The notes: generated by a model from the sequence alone, not told the origin. DNA of 64,000 bases from an uncultured Clostridia bacterium (GCA_947166385.1 CAMVEB010000018.1:1-64000), one strand, 5' to 3'. Counted from the stretch's first letter, positions 33,296 to 43,525 are shown. Made by a program: numbers and translations.

Positions 33296-36200
33296 TTATT
33301 TGATAGGTGCCAGCACATCCGCCAGCTTTGCGTAATTCACCTTCACGCCATCGTCCAGATCGAGCGGAAGCATCATATCGGCGTAATGATGGATTTTCTC
33401 CTCGTACTTGCGAAGCTCCTCCTCTTGTCCCTGAATCTTAACCAACTGTTTTTGCAAGCGGACACGTTCGGAGCCGCTGGCGATTTCTACCCGGTTTGCA
33501 AGATCCTCCATGGCTGTGCGATAGCGGGCCTGCATCTCGTGGACATAGTCCGTACGCACACGGGCCACGGTATCCGGCTGATAGCGATGCAGGTAGATCA
33601 GGCACTTGAAGCTGTTCTTCTTGCCCGCGTCAAAGAGCCAGTAGATAGGCCGCTTCTGATAGATCTTCAAGTGATCCTTATAAAAGTCATTCAGGAAGTA
33701 CTGCCGGATCAGCTCGCGGGCGGTGCCGCCGCCGTTCGGATAAAGAGCGGAGGCGATGAACTTCAGGTTATCCTCCAGTTCGTTCGGACCAAAGACCGTC
33801 TTGACCCAGTCCACAAACATAGAAACCACATCGTCAGAGAAATAATCGTCATCGGTGATGGGCAATACGCCATCCTTATCTGCGGGATAAGTTACATACT
33901 GCGCTGCATCCCATTCGCCGCCCGCATACACCAGACCGGGCTTATCCAGCGAATAACGCCCCAGCATGCAGCCGACGGCGTAGGAAACCAGGCTGCGGAC
34001 ATCCCGGCCCAGGTCAGCCTGACGAACGGTCACATCTTTGTCGGCCACTTCCGGAGTCAGTTCATCCTGCAGGCCGTAGATGTCAATGAAGATACGGTTG
34101 AGTTCCTCTTCGTTGGCTTTCAGGTGCTGGAAACGCAAATAAGCTTCCAACCGCCAGAGATTGAAGCTGAGTTCTACGGTTGAGCTTGCTTCAATTGCTA
34201 AATTGGCCTCTTGTGCGCCTGCTTTTCCCTGATTGGCCTGTTTCCATTTATTGTATTGATCGAACAAAGGCGAAATAGCCTGAGCATTATGCCGGTCACG
34301 GATCCAGCGGACGAGAGGATGAACTTGGAAATCCCAGGAGGTTTCGAAGGAGTCCCAATCTTGTTTTGATAATCCAATACACTCTTCCGCTTTTTCCTCT
34401 ATCTCAGGTTTCTTCTCTTTTTCAATTTTGAAAGGAAGAATTGATATATTGCCTTTCTGAAAGTTTAATGTTGGGTTGATTACACCAAGATAGAATTGCA
34501 CAACATTCGAACATAGAAGCGCTAGTGTATATAACAGATAGTTGCTCTGGACATCAGCAAAAGAGCCACTAGCATCAAATAGAAATCCTCGCGATGTATA
34601 TCGAGCTGAAAACTTGTAAGATGTTAATGCGTTCCAGGTAACATTTTCTTTAAAAATATACTCAAGATTGAATGCATGAGCTGGCACTTTTCCTTTTTCG
34701 TCCTTCAAATTTCTCATGAATTCACCATCGTTTTCCCAATTCACGACACAAGTATTATTTCCATACCATTTTCGGAAATCTCCCCCTTTATTGTATGGAA
34801 ACCATTTCTTTTTGCTGGCTACAGCTTCCGTTCTATTTGCAATAAGTAAGCCTAGTTTTTCATAGCCTATCTCATACCAGAATCGAACAAAAACCTCGTT
34901 GTTTCCTGTTATCATTCCAGCTCGTGTTTTTGCAAACACTTCAAATTGTTGTTCATTAGCAAAAGGCAAGAAGGCTTTATCGCTTACCCAATATGCAACA
35001 GGAGCTCCCGGTATCTTTGAATAATTGTCCTGATGAGCCAAATAACGTCCTGTGCCATTTAGAAATGCTTCTTCTCTTTTTTCAATGGTTTCAACTTCTC
35101 CTTGCTCCTTAAACAAACGTGCATAGCAACTCAAATAATTATTGATATGTGTTTTACGTATCACAAATGATACGGTGCCAAAATCAGAACCAAAGATTCC
35201 CCTACCTGGATGTATCATATTTAAGTAAGTATTGTTCTTAAGTATTTTATATCGAAGCGCTTCATAACTTGATATAAACATCCATACAGGAATATTGATC
35301 ATCGACATTAATCCATCATTGCCGCACATTAATAGACAACGTTCCATCATGACGGTGCTCATATCACTCTTTGTGTCCGGATACCATTGCTTAACATACT
35401 TGGACAGCTTATCTCCCATACCGGACGCACCCATATACGGCGGATTCGTCACAACCACATGATACTTCTGTACCAGCGCTCTACACTGAAGAATCATCGG
35501 TCTCAACGTAGCCAGCAAGCTGGTAGCATCCGCCTGTGCCACAAAATCCATAAGGTCAGCCTGTTGCTGCATCTCATCCAGCTCTTTTTCAAGCATGGCA
35601 AGATCATCCAGCGTGACATTAGGCTGGATAATACTGCCGTATTCTTTGGCATCGGCAAAGCTGTCAGACAAGGATTTTGCCACTTTGATTGCTTCGTCTT
35701 CAAACAGCGAGGGATGATTTGCAAAAGCTTGCCGCATCTGACGCTCAAAGGTCGGCCAGTCGCCGCTATCCTGCAGGGCAAAGACATGCGGCTCGATTCT
35801 GCGCCGGAACCAGCCTTTGTCGTATTGCCGTGCTTTCATCATGACGGCAAAGTATGCCAACTGTGCAGCTCGGTCGTCGATGTCCAGGCCCCAAAGGTTA
35901 TTCTGCACGATACTGGCCACAGCATCCCGGGTAGGATAGCCATAGGCCTCATAGATTTGCACCAGCACATCAAAAAGATAGACGAGGATATGTCCGCTGC
36001 CGCAGCAGGGATCAATGCAGAGGATATCCTCCGGTTTCATCTGGGCATATCCGCTGCGAATTTTCTGAAGCTGGGCCTGAACCTCCGGCTCCTGTTCCGC
36101 TTCCTCAAGGTAGTACTTCCACCCTGCCTTCAGGCTGTCATTCGGGTGGCCTTCCACCCAAAGCCGACCGAGGCTGTTCTCTACCATGTAACGGACGATC

Positions 36201-36931
36201 CAGTCCGGGGTGAACAGCTGAGTCGCCGCAGGAATGTCCTTTTTGCTGATTTTGATATTCTTCTTCAGGTTGGCAAAAACCTGATCTTTGGGCTCCGCAT
36301 TGTAATACTGGTACAGCCAGCCGATGATCTGCACTGCGTCCAGCCAGTCTTCCTGCGGGATCATGGTCACCAGCTGCTCCAGCACAGAGCCTTCCCGCAG
36401 CAGATGCTCTGGGAACAGAAGCTCAGTATAGTCGTCGATCCGCTGGAACATGCCGGGCAGAATCGCACTCAGGTGATTGCAAAGGGTGATCAGCAGATAT
36501 TGATACAGTTCTTCTGTCTTGTTAGTTTCCTTGAGCTCGATCACCTTATCCAGATTCAGTCCGTTCAGTTCCAGATTCAGGGCATCGGACAGGATCTTCG
36601 GCTTGAAGGTGTTCTGCTCATCTGTAAAAGCACGGGTGTGACCGGGCAGATAGTCATTGACCTCCATAAAGCGCAGGGCGATGAAGCGGTTGAACCAGGT
36701 ATAGGCAACTTCCTCCATGGCCTGCTGATAGCCATCACGCCGGATCAGGAGGATCAACGCCTGCCGCTGGCTTTTTTGCGCAGGAGTAAGCACCACACCG
36801 TGAATGTTCTCAGCGCGTTCGTCGATGATTTCCTTTTCTGTGATGCCGTACTGCTCTGCCTTCTGGGACACACGGGCAATCAGTTCACGTCTTGCCCAGA
36901 CGGCATATTTTTTGATGGCATTTTTATCCAT
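33296..36931 (-). CDS. pglX: BREX adenine methyltransferase PglX, first copy
   Basis: 1211 aa, AGGAAGG upstream. Motif I IDPCCGSGHILVYLFD near 309 and NPPYMGASG near 498. N-terminal (ATQLFTPDWIVRYMVENSLG) and C-terminal regions are closely similar to the second copy; the section from about 34380 to 35400 is AT-rich and different. Standard position for pglX (after brxC, before pglZ), so this is probably the ancestral copy. Confidence 0.92.
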   Translation of the reverse strand: MDKNAIKKYAVWARRELIARVSQKAEQYGITEKEIIDERAENIHGVVLTPAQKSQRQALILLIRRDGYQQAMEEVAYTWFNRFIALRFMEVNDYLPGHTRAFTDEQNTFKPKILSDALNLELNGLNLDKVIELKETNKTEELYQYLLITLCNHLSAILPGMFQRIDDYTELLFPEHLLREGSVLEQLVTMIPQEDWLDAVQIIGWLYQYYNAEPKDQVFANLKKNIKISKKDIPAATQLFTPDWIVRYMVENSLGRLWVEGHPNDSLKAGWKYYLEEAEQEPEVQAQLQKIRSGYAQMKPEDILCIDPCCGSGHILVYLFDVLVQIYEAYGYPTRDAVASIVQNNLWGLDIDDRAAQLAYFAVMMKARQYDKGWFRRRIEPHVFALQDSGDWPTFERQMRQAFANHPSLFEDEAIKVAKSLSDSFADAKEYGSIIQPNVTLDDLAMLEKELDEMQQQADLMDFVAQADATSLLATLRPMILQCRALVQKYHVVVTNPPYMGASGMGDKLSKYVKQWYPDTKSDMSTVMMERCLLMCGNDGLMSMINIPVWMFISSYEALRYKILKNNTYLNMIHPGRGIFGSDFGTVSFVIRKTHINNYLSCYARLFKEQGEVETIEKREEAFLNGTGRYLAHQDNYSKIPGAPVAYWVSDKAFLPFANEQQFEVFAKTRAGMITGNNEVFVRFWYEIGYEKLGLLIANRTEAVASKKKWFPYNKGGDFRKWYGNNTCVVNWENDGEFMRNLKDEKGKVPAHAFNLEYIFKENVTWNALTSYKFSARYTSRGFLFDASGSFADVQSNYLLYTLALLCSNVVQFYLGVINPTLNFQKGNISILPFKIEKEKKPEIEEKAEECIGLSKQDWDSFETSWDFQVHPLVRWIRDRHNAQAISPLFDQYNKWKQANQGKAGAQEANLAIEASSTVELSFNLWRLEAYLRFQHLKANEEELNRIFIDIYGLQDELTPEVADKDVTVRQADLGRDVRSLVSYAVGCMLGRYSLDKPGLVYAGGEWDAAQYVTYPADKDGVLPITDDDYFSDDVVSMFVDWVKTVFGPNELEDNLKFIASALYPNGGGTARELIRQYFLNDFYKDHLKIYQKRPIYWLFDAGKKNSFKCLIYLHRYQPDTVARVRTDYVHEMQARYRTAMEDLANRVEIASGSERVRLQKQLVKIQGQEEELRKYEEKIHHYADMMLPLDLDDGVKVNYAKLADVLAPIK

Positions 36932-36959
36932 GGTGGTCGTCCTTCCTGCTTACCTAAGC

Positions 36960-39900
36960 TTATTTCAGGTCAATAACATCCACACCGTTCAGGGCATTCT
37001 TCAATTTTTCCCGTATTGCTTCCACGTAGGCGTTTATATCCTCTTCACTCTGCAAACGCTGCGCAGGGAAAGTATAATTGCGATATACCTGTTTAATTCG
37101 TTTCGCGGGCTTAGGCGGATCTTCTGGCTTTACAGGCGGATCAACAGGCTTTGGCGCGGGATGAAGATACTTATTGATCTTATCGACGATATCATCCGTG
37201 TAATCCTGCATTGGCTGCACAAGACCATCCAGCAGGGCAAGGCTTGCCAGTTCCTTGACTTTTTCACGACGCCCCACATAATACGCATCTGCCTTTGTGA
37301 GATAACTCTTTAACTGAGGATCAGTCGGATTAATTCCAATCAGCTCATGTACTGCAGCCATACCTGCAGCTATGCGTTCCTGCAGATCATTGCGCTTCGC
37401 ATCCAGTAATCTTTGATGGACTACTGTGACCTTATCCATATGAGAGTTCAGATCGGGAATTCTTTTATAATTATAGGGACCTTGTTGTGGAATCATCAGA
37501 ATCAGTCGGATTTCACACAGCGCTTTATGTGCATCTTCATCAACATCCACATATTCCAGGTCGTTCTGAATGTCGTCAATGAAACGGGTTGCTTTGTCAA
37601 ATGTATCGACCTGGGTAGCAAAGAAGGCTTCAACGCGACCCATATCATCTTTGCTGTCTTCCAAATCTCCTTCCAGTTTCAGAAGTCCATTCACCAGCGC
37701 AGCGTTATCTTTCTGCTGCGCCAGAACATCCTGTGTCAGACTGAGCGCTTTTGACAGAACAAGTCGATCCGGATATTTATGCCCTGCGTATCTAGAATCC
37801 AGAGCTTCATAATGCTTCTTCTGGCTATCGAAACGCTCAACAATAAAGTGCACAAGTCCATCTTCGTCTTCTGGCACGTTCATTACATCGAAATAGTCTT
37901 GGAGGAAAAGCCGCGCCTGATTCCGCTTTTCTTTCTCCAAAATGTATCTCTTGCTGATGGAAGTTTTTCCGATCTCTGATTTCTTGCGAAGAAGGTCCGG
38001 CAGCTTAGGATTGTCTGGCTGAATCGTAGCACCAGCATATTTGATGGTAACCCTTTGGTCATAGATCAGTTTAGCAACAACTGCAGCAATATCGATTTCT
38101 CGCCAGCCATATGGCATATCACTGAACCATTTCTGGATATCTGCCATAGATGTGGGCATCTTTTTGGTATCCTGAATGACTAAACGCTCATAAATGGCAT
38201 CCGCTGCTTCCTGATTATGCTGCATGCCGTATGCCAGACCATCATTCGCGCTGCCATTCAATACAGCGATAACATCTGCATCAGAATCCGCAAAGCGAGT
38301 GATTTTATCCAGCTCACTGTATACGTGTGTTACCAGGTATTCCAGCGCTTTATCAATTCTGGCTTTCGCATCACCACCATGCAGATCCAGCTTTTCTCCG
38401 TCCGCATAAATAACGCCTTCTTCGATGGCCTGTCGGATCTGCTGTTCTGCCCGTTCCTCCAGTCGTGTGGCTTCTTCCTGCTGATCCCGAATAATGTCCT
38501 GCACAGACTTTGGCTTCTGAGTAAGGTTCTGGCCCTTCACATACTGGCGAATCTTCATGGCACTTTCCAGCGCTTTGAAATAATCCGTCTCCGCCAGAAC
38601 GACCACTACCTCTTTGCCCTTGCTCTCCGTCATAAGCCGGAAGTCACCTTTCATCTCATCAGGGGTAGCGTCTGTTAATACGCGAAGTCTCATGCCGCCC
38701 GTCAATACGCCAATTGCATGTCCATCCACAAGCTGGTCAAACGGAAAATCCGACTTCCCGTAGTGGAATTTTTTGTTGGTATAGATCCCGCCATAGATAA
38801 TGCTACCAATACGCTCAGATATTTTCGCGGTGTCCACAGGCGTATTGGTAATCTCACGCTGAATGTCCTGCTCTTCATCTGTCAGGAAATTATACTGATC
38901 GGCATGTCGAGCGATATAATTCTGACTCATCAGACGATCCAAGCTTGCCTGAATTTCAGCCTTCCGAGCTAGTTTATCCATGCGGATATCATCCGCCATC
39001 AGGATCGTCAGGTTATCCAGCGTTGCGGGCATGTATTCCTGAATGTAGCGCAGCAGATACAGAAGCTTTAGAACGTTCACATCGTCCTTCTGGATGCCAA
39101 ACCCCTGCTCCGCATCCCGGATGGCTTTTTCGATCACATTTCGGATCGCAGGATCAAGGGAACGATGCACAGTATCATAGAAACGATGGAAAGGTACGAT
39201 GGCGTATTCATCCCTGTCGAGAATGCTTCCTGCAGCATCCTGAGCAGAAACCATGGTGATCGCTTCCTGGAACCCTGCCAGCATGGGCCGGGCGCTATCA
39301 GAAGAATTCTTACCCGAATTTCCGTGCCTCCGGATTTCCGTAAATACACGCTGAAGTAGGATAAACTGATATGGCACAAAGGGATAGTTTGCCGCGAATT
39401 CCTGTCCGCCTAAATAATCGCGCTTGATCGCAACGATATTCGTTGTAAAAGCAAAGAGGTTTCTGAGAACAGCTGCGTTCTGATCATATTCTTTTTCCAG
39501 CAGAGCTTCTGCTTCCGGCGTCTTCTTCAGCAGACGACGCTGAATCACCTCGTCAACGGAGGAAGATGACAGGCTCAAACGAGTCTTGAAGCGATCCTGA
39601 ATGCGGGAGAATTCATCAGACCGCACTTTGATGATCTCATCCAGTGCGGACTGGCCGGTGCAGACTACCCAGACCTGTCCCTTACATTCACTACCCAGCT
39701 TTTCGATGACGCCCTGCAGGTCAAGGAGCAGGCTGACGTTAGTACCTACATACTGACCAACTTCATCGGCCATAAAGAGCAAATGGAAGTTTTTCGGTTT
39801 GCTCTCTACGTATTCCTTTATCTGGGACACAAGCAACTCAATGGAAAACTCGACTGGAGCTTTATCCTTGAACCACGCGTTTGCATGCTCTTCGCTCATG

Positions 39901-40544
39901 TCCAGGACTTCCATCAGGGTTGGGACGATAAACTTACCTTTGAAAGCGAATCCCTGACGATCATCATCCCAGTTCTTTCCGCTGCGCCGTAGATAGGCCG
40001 CTTTGAATTCATCATACTTGCCCTGCCGGAGAATATAGTACTCTAGCTGGGCAACCTTGAGATTTCGTCCATATAAGCCCAGATGCTCATAGAATACTTT
40101 CGCAAACACACGCTGCACAGCGGTATCATCTTTATTAATTGAGCTCTGGATTCCAATGTTGAAAAGAATCGTTTCTGTTTCAGGCTGAGTTGCCTGGTCG
40201 ATCAACATGAAGGTAGCCGGATCGTCCGCAAACTTCTCGCGGAACCGTTCTACCGTCCGGATCCCTCCGATTTCCTTGTTTTCCATGATGTAAGAAAGCA
40301 TTTTCAGGAAATGGGATTTACCACTACCAAAGAAACCGGAAATCCAAACGCCTATATCCGCTGTCGGAATATCCAATGCATCTGCGTAAAAGCTGAAGAA
40401 GGAAATGAAATGCTTTTTAAGTTCGTTGGTGATGACGTACTCACCAACCTCCTGCTCTATGACCTTTTCCACATCTTCGTCAACTTTGATAACGCCATTG
40501 ATCGGACGGTCAATCTGCTTTTCAAACATGTTGCGAATGATCAT
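36960..40544 (-). CDS. brxC: BREX ATPase BrxC
   Basis: 1194 aa from MIIRNMF, AAGGAGG 8 bases upstream (the open frame extends 21 codons further, without support). Walker A ISGFFGSGKSHFLKML near 66-80; long helical remainder with TGQSALDEI and coiled segments; Pro/Lys-rich linker (PAPKPVDPPVKPEDPPKP) before the C-terminal ~45 residues. DUF499-type BrxC is the large ATPase of all type 1 BREX systems. Confidence 0.92.
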   Translation of the reverse strand: MIIRNMFEKQIDRPINGVIKVDEDVEKVIEQEVGEYVITNELKKHFISFFSFYADALDIPTADIGVWISGFFGSGKSHFLKMLSYIMENKEIGGIRTVERFREKFADDPATFMLIDQATQPETETILFNIGIQSSINKDDTAVQRVFAKVFYEHLGLYGRNLKVAQLEYYILRQGKYDEFKAAYLRRSGKNWDDDRQGFAFKGKFIVPTLMEVLDMSEEHANAWFKDKAPVEFSIELLVSQIKEYVESKPKNFHLLFMADEVGQYVGTNVSLLLDLQGVIEKLGSECKGQVWVVCTGQSALDEIIKVRSDEFSRIQDRFKTRLSLSSSSVDEVIQRRLLKKTPEAEALLEKEYDQNAAVLRNLFAFTTNIVAIKRDYLGGQEFAANYPFVPYQFILLQRVFTEIRRHGNSGKNSSDSARPMLAGFQEAITMVSAQDAAGSILDRDEYAIVPFHRFYDTVHRSLDPAIRNVIEKAIRDAEQGFGIQKDDVNVLKLLYLLRYIQEYMPATLDNLTILMADDIRMDKLARKAEIQASLDRLMSQNYIARHADQYNFLTDEEQDIQREITNTPVDTAKISERIGSIIYGGIYTNKKFHYGKSDFPFDQLVDGHAIGVLTGGMRLRVLTDATPDEMKGDFRLMTESKGKEVVVVLAETDYFKALESAMKIRQYVKGQNLTQKPKSVQDIIRDQQEEATRLEERAEQQIRQAIEEGVIYADGEKLDLHGGDAKARIDKALEYLVTHVYSELDKITRFADSDADVIAVLNGSANDGLAYGMQHNQEAADAIYERLVIQDTKKMPTSMADIQKWFSDMPYGWREIDIAAVVAKLIYDQRVTIKYAGATIQPDNPKLPDLLRKKSEIGKTSISKRYILEKEKRNQARLFLQDYFDVMNVPEDEDGLVHFIVERFDSQKKHYEALDSRYAGHKYPDRLVLSKALSLTQDVLAQQKDNAALVNGLLKLEGDLEDSKDDMGRVEAFFATQVDTFDKATRFIDDIQNDLEYVDVDEDAHKALCEIRLILMIPQQGPYNYKRIPDLNSHMDKVTVVHQRLLDAKRNDLQERIAAGMAAVHELIGINPTDPQLKSYLTKADAYYVGRREKVKELASLALLDGLVQPMQDYTDDIVDKINKYLHPAPKPVDPPVKPEDPPKPAKRIKQVYRNYTFPAQRLQSEEDINAYVEAIREKLKNALNGVDVIDLK

Positions 40545-40557
40545 ACGGGCATCCTCC

Positions 40558-41115
40558 TTAAACAACGCTGAATGCGCGATAGTAGTCATTGGGTGGTAAT
40601 TTCCCAAAGAGCTTTACATGGTGGCCATCATAATCTCCCGGGTACATTACCACGATGGGGATTCCGGTAAAATGTGGCTGCAATGCCTCCAGCAGCGCAT
40701 GGATACGCATAAACGGAAAGACTTCACCAACACCTGTCAGAAGCACAACATCTCCCGGCAGATGATCCGGATAGTCGATTTTTGCTACGAATTCCGAATC
40801 TCCTATGGCATCGTGAATCTGTTCTAACAAGTATTTACTGCCATCTTCTGCTTCCATATCCGGGATGGCATCCAGAATGCCTATATCCTCACAGATTTCC
40901 AGGAACAGCTCATATAGATTCCTGTGGATGATTCTGCAGGGCAAAGATGTGTCTGTAAGTATCTGCTCCGTAAAATAGCGTACTGCCATTTCATCCTTCG
41001 GATCATACGGAAAAATCCGGATGTTTACCTCGTTACTTAACCCTTTGCCTGATAAAAAATCCTGATCACCAAGCAATGTTCTTACTCGATCCAGACGTTC
41101 TTCTATCGTTTGCAT
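40558..41115 (-). CDS. brxB: BREX protein BrxB (DUF1788)
   Basis: 185 aa from MQTIEERL with GAGGAG upstream. MRIHALLEALQPHFTGIPIVVMYPGDYDG...LFGKLPPNDYYRAF is the DUF1788 signature. Small conserved BREX component of unknown activity; ends 13 bases before brxC. Confidence 0.9.
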   Translation of the reverse strand: MQTIEERLDRVRTLLGDQDFLSGKGLSNEVNIRIFPYDPKDEMAVRYFTEQILTDTSLPCRIIHRNLYELFLEICEDIGILDAIPDMEAEDGSKYLLEQIHDAIGDSEFVAKIDYPDHLPGDVVLLTGVGEVFPFMRIHALLEALQPHFTGIPIVVMYPGDYDGHHVKLFGKLPPNDYYRAFSVV

Positions 41116-41126
41116 CGTCTCTCTCC

Positions 41127-41738
41127 TCAAGAAAAGCAGTTGAAAGCCGGAAGCATATATGCATCCTCGCTTGCCCGAAGAGCGTTCTCCAGGATGGAGC
41201 ATATCAACACCGGATTCAGCTGCTTTGATTTCGTGCTGTCCAAGTATTCATTGTCGACAAGAAGTTTAACGATCACAAAACCAAGACGCTGGATGGTCTG
41301 ATCACTCCAGGATGCCACTGCATCATCCTGCTCCTGCAGACGCGAGAAAAATGAATTGACATCGATTTTGCTAAACGCCATATTCTGCGTTCTGTATTTT
41401 TCTGCAATCACAGTAAGCATAAAGTCACTGATGAGCTTGTGCTCCTTCATCATGGCGTATAAACATATCTGTCTGGAAACATCCTGTGGTTTTGTTGCGA
41501 TTGCTGCAATCAGATCCATATCGTTCATTCCGCGCAAACGCCTGCAGCAAACTTTCGCCATCCGCTTTATCTCACGTTCCGTGGGATACTGAAAAAGATT
41601 TTCATAAACTATACGGTTAATTGCTTCCTCGTCATCTATTCCTTCAGCCAGCAGTTTGGCAGTTGTTTTCATCTCATAAAACAGGAATTGCTCCCGCGTG
41701 ATCGATGCTTTGTAGCACGACTCCATGCTGCCTGTCAC
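41127..41738 (-). CDS. brxA: BREX protein BrxA (DUF1819)
   Basis: 203 aa counting a GTG start; an ATG four codons on (41726) is also plausible. MDLIAAIATKPQDVSRQICLYAMMKEHKLISDFM is DUF1819. BrxA is a small helical DNA-binding protein opening most type 1 BREX operons. Adjacent to brxB (11-base gap). Confidence 0.88.
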   Translation of the reverse strand: MTGSMESCYKASITREQFLFYEMKTTAKLLAEGIDDEEAINRIVYENLFQYPTEREIKRMAKVCCRRLRGMNDMDLIAAIATKPQDVSRQICLYAMMKEHKLISDFMLTVIAEKYRTQNMAFSKIDVNSFFSRLQEQDDAVASWSDQTIQRLGFVIVKLLVDNEYLDSTKSKQLNPVLICSILENALRASEDAYMLPAFNCFS

Positions 41739-41759
41739 TTCCTTTCCTCGAAACTCGCT

Positions 41760-42749
41760 TCATACTCCAAGGACATCGTCGATTCCTTCCTGCAAAAACT
41801 CTGCATATGCATCCCTGACATGTCCCGGGCCGGTAATCGTCATTTCACCTATGAACTGGGTCACCCAAGCATAGAAAGTGCCGGAGATGTGCACAGGAAC
41901 GGTGATATCAAATGTCTCCCTTCGGACGTTACTGACATTCACTCCTTCGCCGAACTTATCGATCATCTGATCCATCAGATGCCGCTTGCAGCGAAGGGTC
42001 ACCTCCTCTTCATTGCCGTCATACATCCAGAAAACCTTGTCGGTATAATCCTGAATATTGAAATCTTCTGGTTCTGGGACTCGCTTCTTCTGAATCTGTT
42101 TGACCTTCGTCATCCGGTCGACGCGGAATGTATTTACTTCCTGCCGCTTATCGGAATATCCTACCAGGTAATAGCGGTCATTATTCCAGATGGTTGCGTA
42201 GGGAGAAACAATGTAGTCTTCTTCCGGTGTGCCCGCATGTCTCGGAACCTGCACCTTGTCTGTGTTGTACTGCATGTACTTGAAGGTGATTTTCCGATCC
42301 CGATCGATTGCCCTACGAATCGCCTGTACGCTGAGAAGGATTTGTTTGTTCGGTGCTTTCACGTGTTCCGAAACAAGAATCTGAGGCGTAAGGCCAGCCT
42401 GATATGACGGTCCCGCCAGCTTAACCAGCTTCTGAATCAGATCATTGCTCTTTTCCATTGTGATGAACTGGGAAGAGGAAACTGCGTCCACCAGGATTTG
42501 AAGCTCTGGTGCGCTCAGATCCCGGTCAATCCAGCTGTATGTGGTGGAGAAGCCTTCCTTCTCATTGATCGAGATCTCATAGCCTGCTTCCAGTAGGGAT
42601 TCGATGTCCGCCCGGAGGGTTATAATGGACACAGGACACCCCTTCGCGGCCAGTTCCTTACGGATCTCAGCCGTGGTGACGGGGTGCTCTTCGTCCGAAT
42701 TCTGTTCAAGGTACTGCATCAGGTAGAGGACCCGTGGTTTCATTGCCAT
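41760..42749 (-). CDS. brxR: WYL-domain regulator (BrxR-like)
   Basis: 329 aa, GAGGGA 6 bases upstream. N-terminal winged helix (VTTAEIRKELAAKGCPVSIITLRADIESLLEAGYEI), then a WYL domain (RYYLVGYSDKRQEVNTFRVDRMTKV) and a C-terminal extension. WYL proteins of this layout directly upstream of BREX (BrxR) repress the locus and may sense a ligand. Three TCACA/TGTGA half-sites overlap its promoter. Name by position and domain layout. Confidence 0.82.
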   Translation of the reverse strand: MAMKPRVLYLMQYLEQNSDEEHPVTTAEIRKELAAKGCPVSIITLRADIESLLEAGYEISINEKEGFSTTYSWIDRDLSAPELQILVDAVSSSQFITMEKSNDLIQKLVKLAGPSYQAGLTPQILVSEHVKAPNKQILLSVQAIRRAIDRDRKITFKYMQYNTDKVQVPRHAGTPEEDYIVSPYATIWNNDRYYLVGYSDKRQEVNTFRVDRMTKVKQIQKKRVPEPEDFNIQDYTDKVFWMYDGNEEEVTLRCKRHLMDQMIDKFGEGVNVSNVRRETFDITVPVHISGTFYAWVTQFIGEMTITGPGHVRDAYAEFLQEGIDDVLGV

Positions 42750-42759
42750 AGGTGTTCCC

Positions 42760-42795
42760 TCACAGTTTGTGAAATATAGGAGATTTTATCACAAA
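42760..42795. promoter_or_regulatory. Candidate BrxR operator
   Basis: TCACA (42760), TGTGA (42768-42772) and TCACA (42789-42793) half-sites; the outer pair reads TTTGTGA-N16-TCACAAA. The right half-site touches the -10 of the BREX promoter. Confidence 0.55.
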
Positions 42796-42811
42796 AGCAG
42801 GAATCTGTCCA
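42783..42811 (-). promoter_or_regulatory. BREX operon promoter
   Basis: Minus strand: -35 TGGACA (42806-42811), 17 bases, -10 TAAAAT (42783-42788), 33 bases before the WYL gene start. No other strong promoter was seen inside the BREX block. Confidence 0.6.
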
Positions 42812-42855
42812 TAGAAGACCCCTAAAGCAAACTTGCAGGGGTCACGAACTCCCTA

Positions 42856-42884
42856 TTGCGCAGTAAATCGTCGTGTGTTATAAT
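42856..42884 (+). promoter_or_regulatory. Promoter of the LexA-type gene
   Basis: TTGCGC (42856-42861), 17 bases, TATAAT (42879-42884). Confidence 0.65.
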
Positions 42885-42890
42885 CCGATT

Positions 42891-42907
42891 CGTGGATGAC
42901 ATCCACG
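42891..42907. promoter_or_regulatory. Perfect palindrome at the LexA-type gene's transcription start
   Basis: CGTGGATG-A-CATCCACG, 8-bp arms one base apart, 7 bases after the -10 box. Candidate autoregulatory operator. Confidence 0.6.
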
Positions 42908-42925
42908 ATAGAAAGGAGGCGGCGT

Positions 42926-43525
42926 ATGAGGCGAAAAAACCCAGAATACATGAAGGAAATCATTGATTTTGTTGATCGTTTCTATCCTCGTTATGGCAGA
43001 TCCCCCAGCTGCAGCGAAATCGCCGCAAATACTACCCTGAATCGAAGTGCCGTCCATAACTACCTGGTCGCCATGAACGACGATGGCATGATTGAGTACA
43101 ACGGGCAGACCATCCTGACCCCGAATACTCGGGCTATGCAGCAAGAGATGCGCAGAATCGGAATCGTTGGCTCCGTTGCCTGCGGTCTCCCTACTGACGC
43201 CAACGTTGAACAGGACGAGTACATGAACCTGCCGATGACCATGGTGGGTAATGACGATGTTTACATCCTGTATGCTTCAGGCGACTCTATGATTAATGCT
43301 GGTATTGACGATGGCGACATGGTTCTTGTCCGGCGACAGGAAACAGCCCGAGACGGAGACATTGTAGTAGCGTATGTGGAAGGTGAAGGAAACACACTTA
43401 AGCGCCTCCAGCATGAAGGCAATCAGGTGATCCTTCATCCAGAAAATCCCATGCTTGCTGACATTCCTGTTGATTTCCTGAAAGTTCAGGGAGTTGCCAT
43501 CTGGGTCTTCAAGAAAGTGGGTTAA
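42926..43525 (+). CDS. LexA-type repressor/autoprotease
   Basis: 199 aa, AAAGGAGG upstream. Winged-helix N-terminus (IIDFVDRFYPRYGRSPSCSEIAANTTLNRSAVHNYL) and S24 protease: cleavage-site region GSVACGLP (Cys-Gly rather than Ala-Gly), catalytic Ser in ASGDSM (near 122), Lys in TLKRL (near 158). May be a second host LexA or, more likely here, the repressor of the prophage to its right. It is divergent to the BREX operon, so DNA damage could affect both. Confidence 0.85.
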   Translation: MRRKNPEYMKEIIDFVDRFYPRYGRSPSCSEIAANTTLNRSAVHNYLVAMNDDGMIEYNGQTILTPNTRAMQQEMRRIGIVGSVACGLPTDANVEQDEYMNLPMTMVGNDDVYILYASGDSMINAGIDDGDMVLVRRQETARDGDIVVAYVEGEGNTLKRLQHEGNQVILHPENPMLADIPVDFLKVQGVAIWVFKKVG

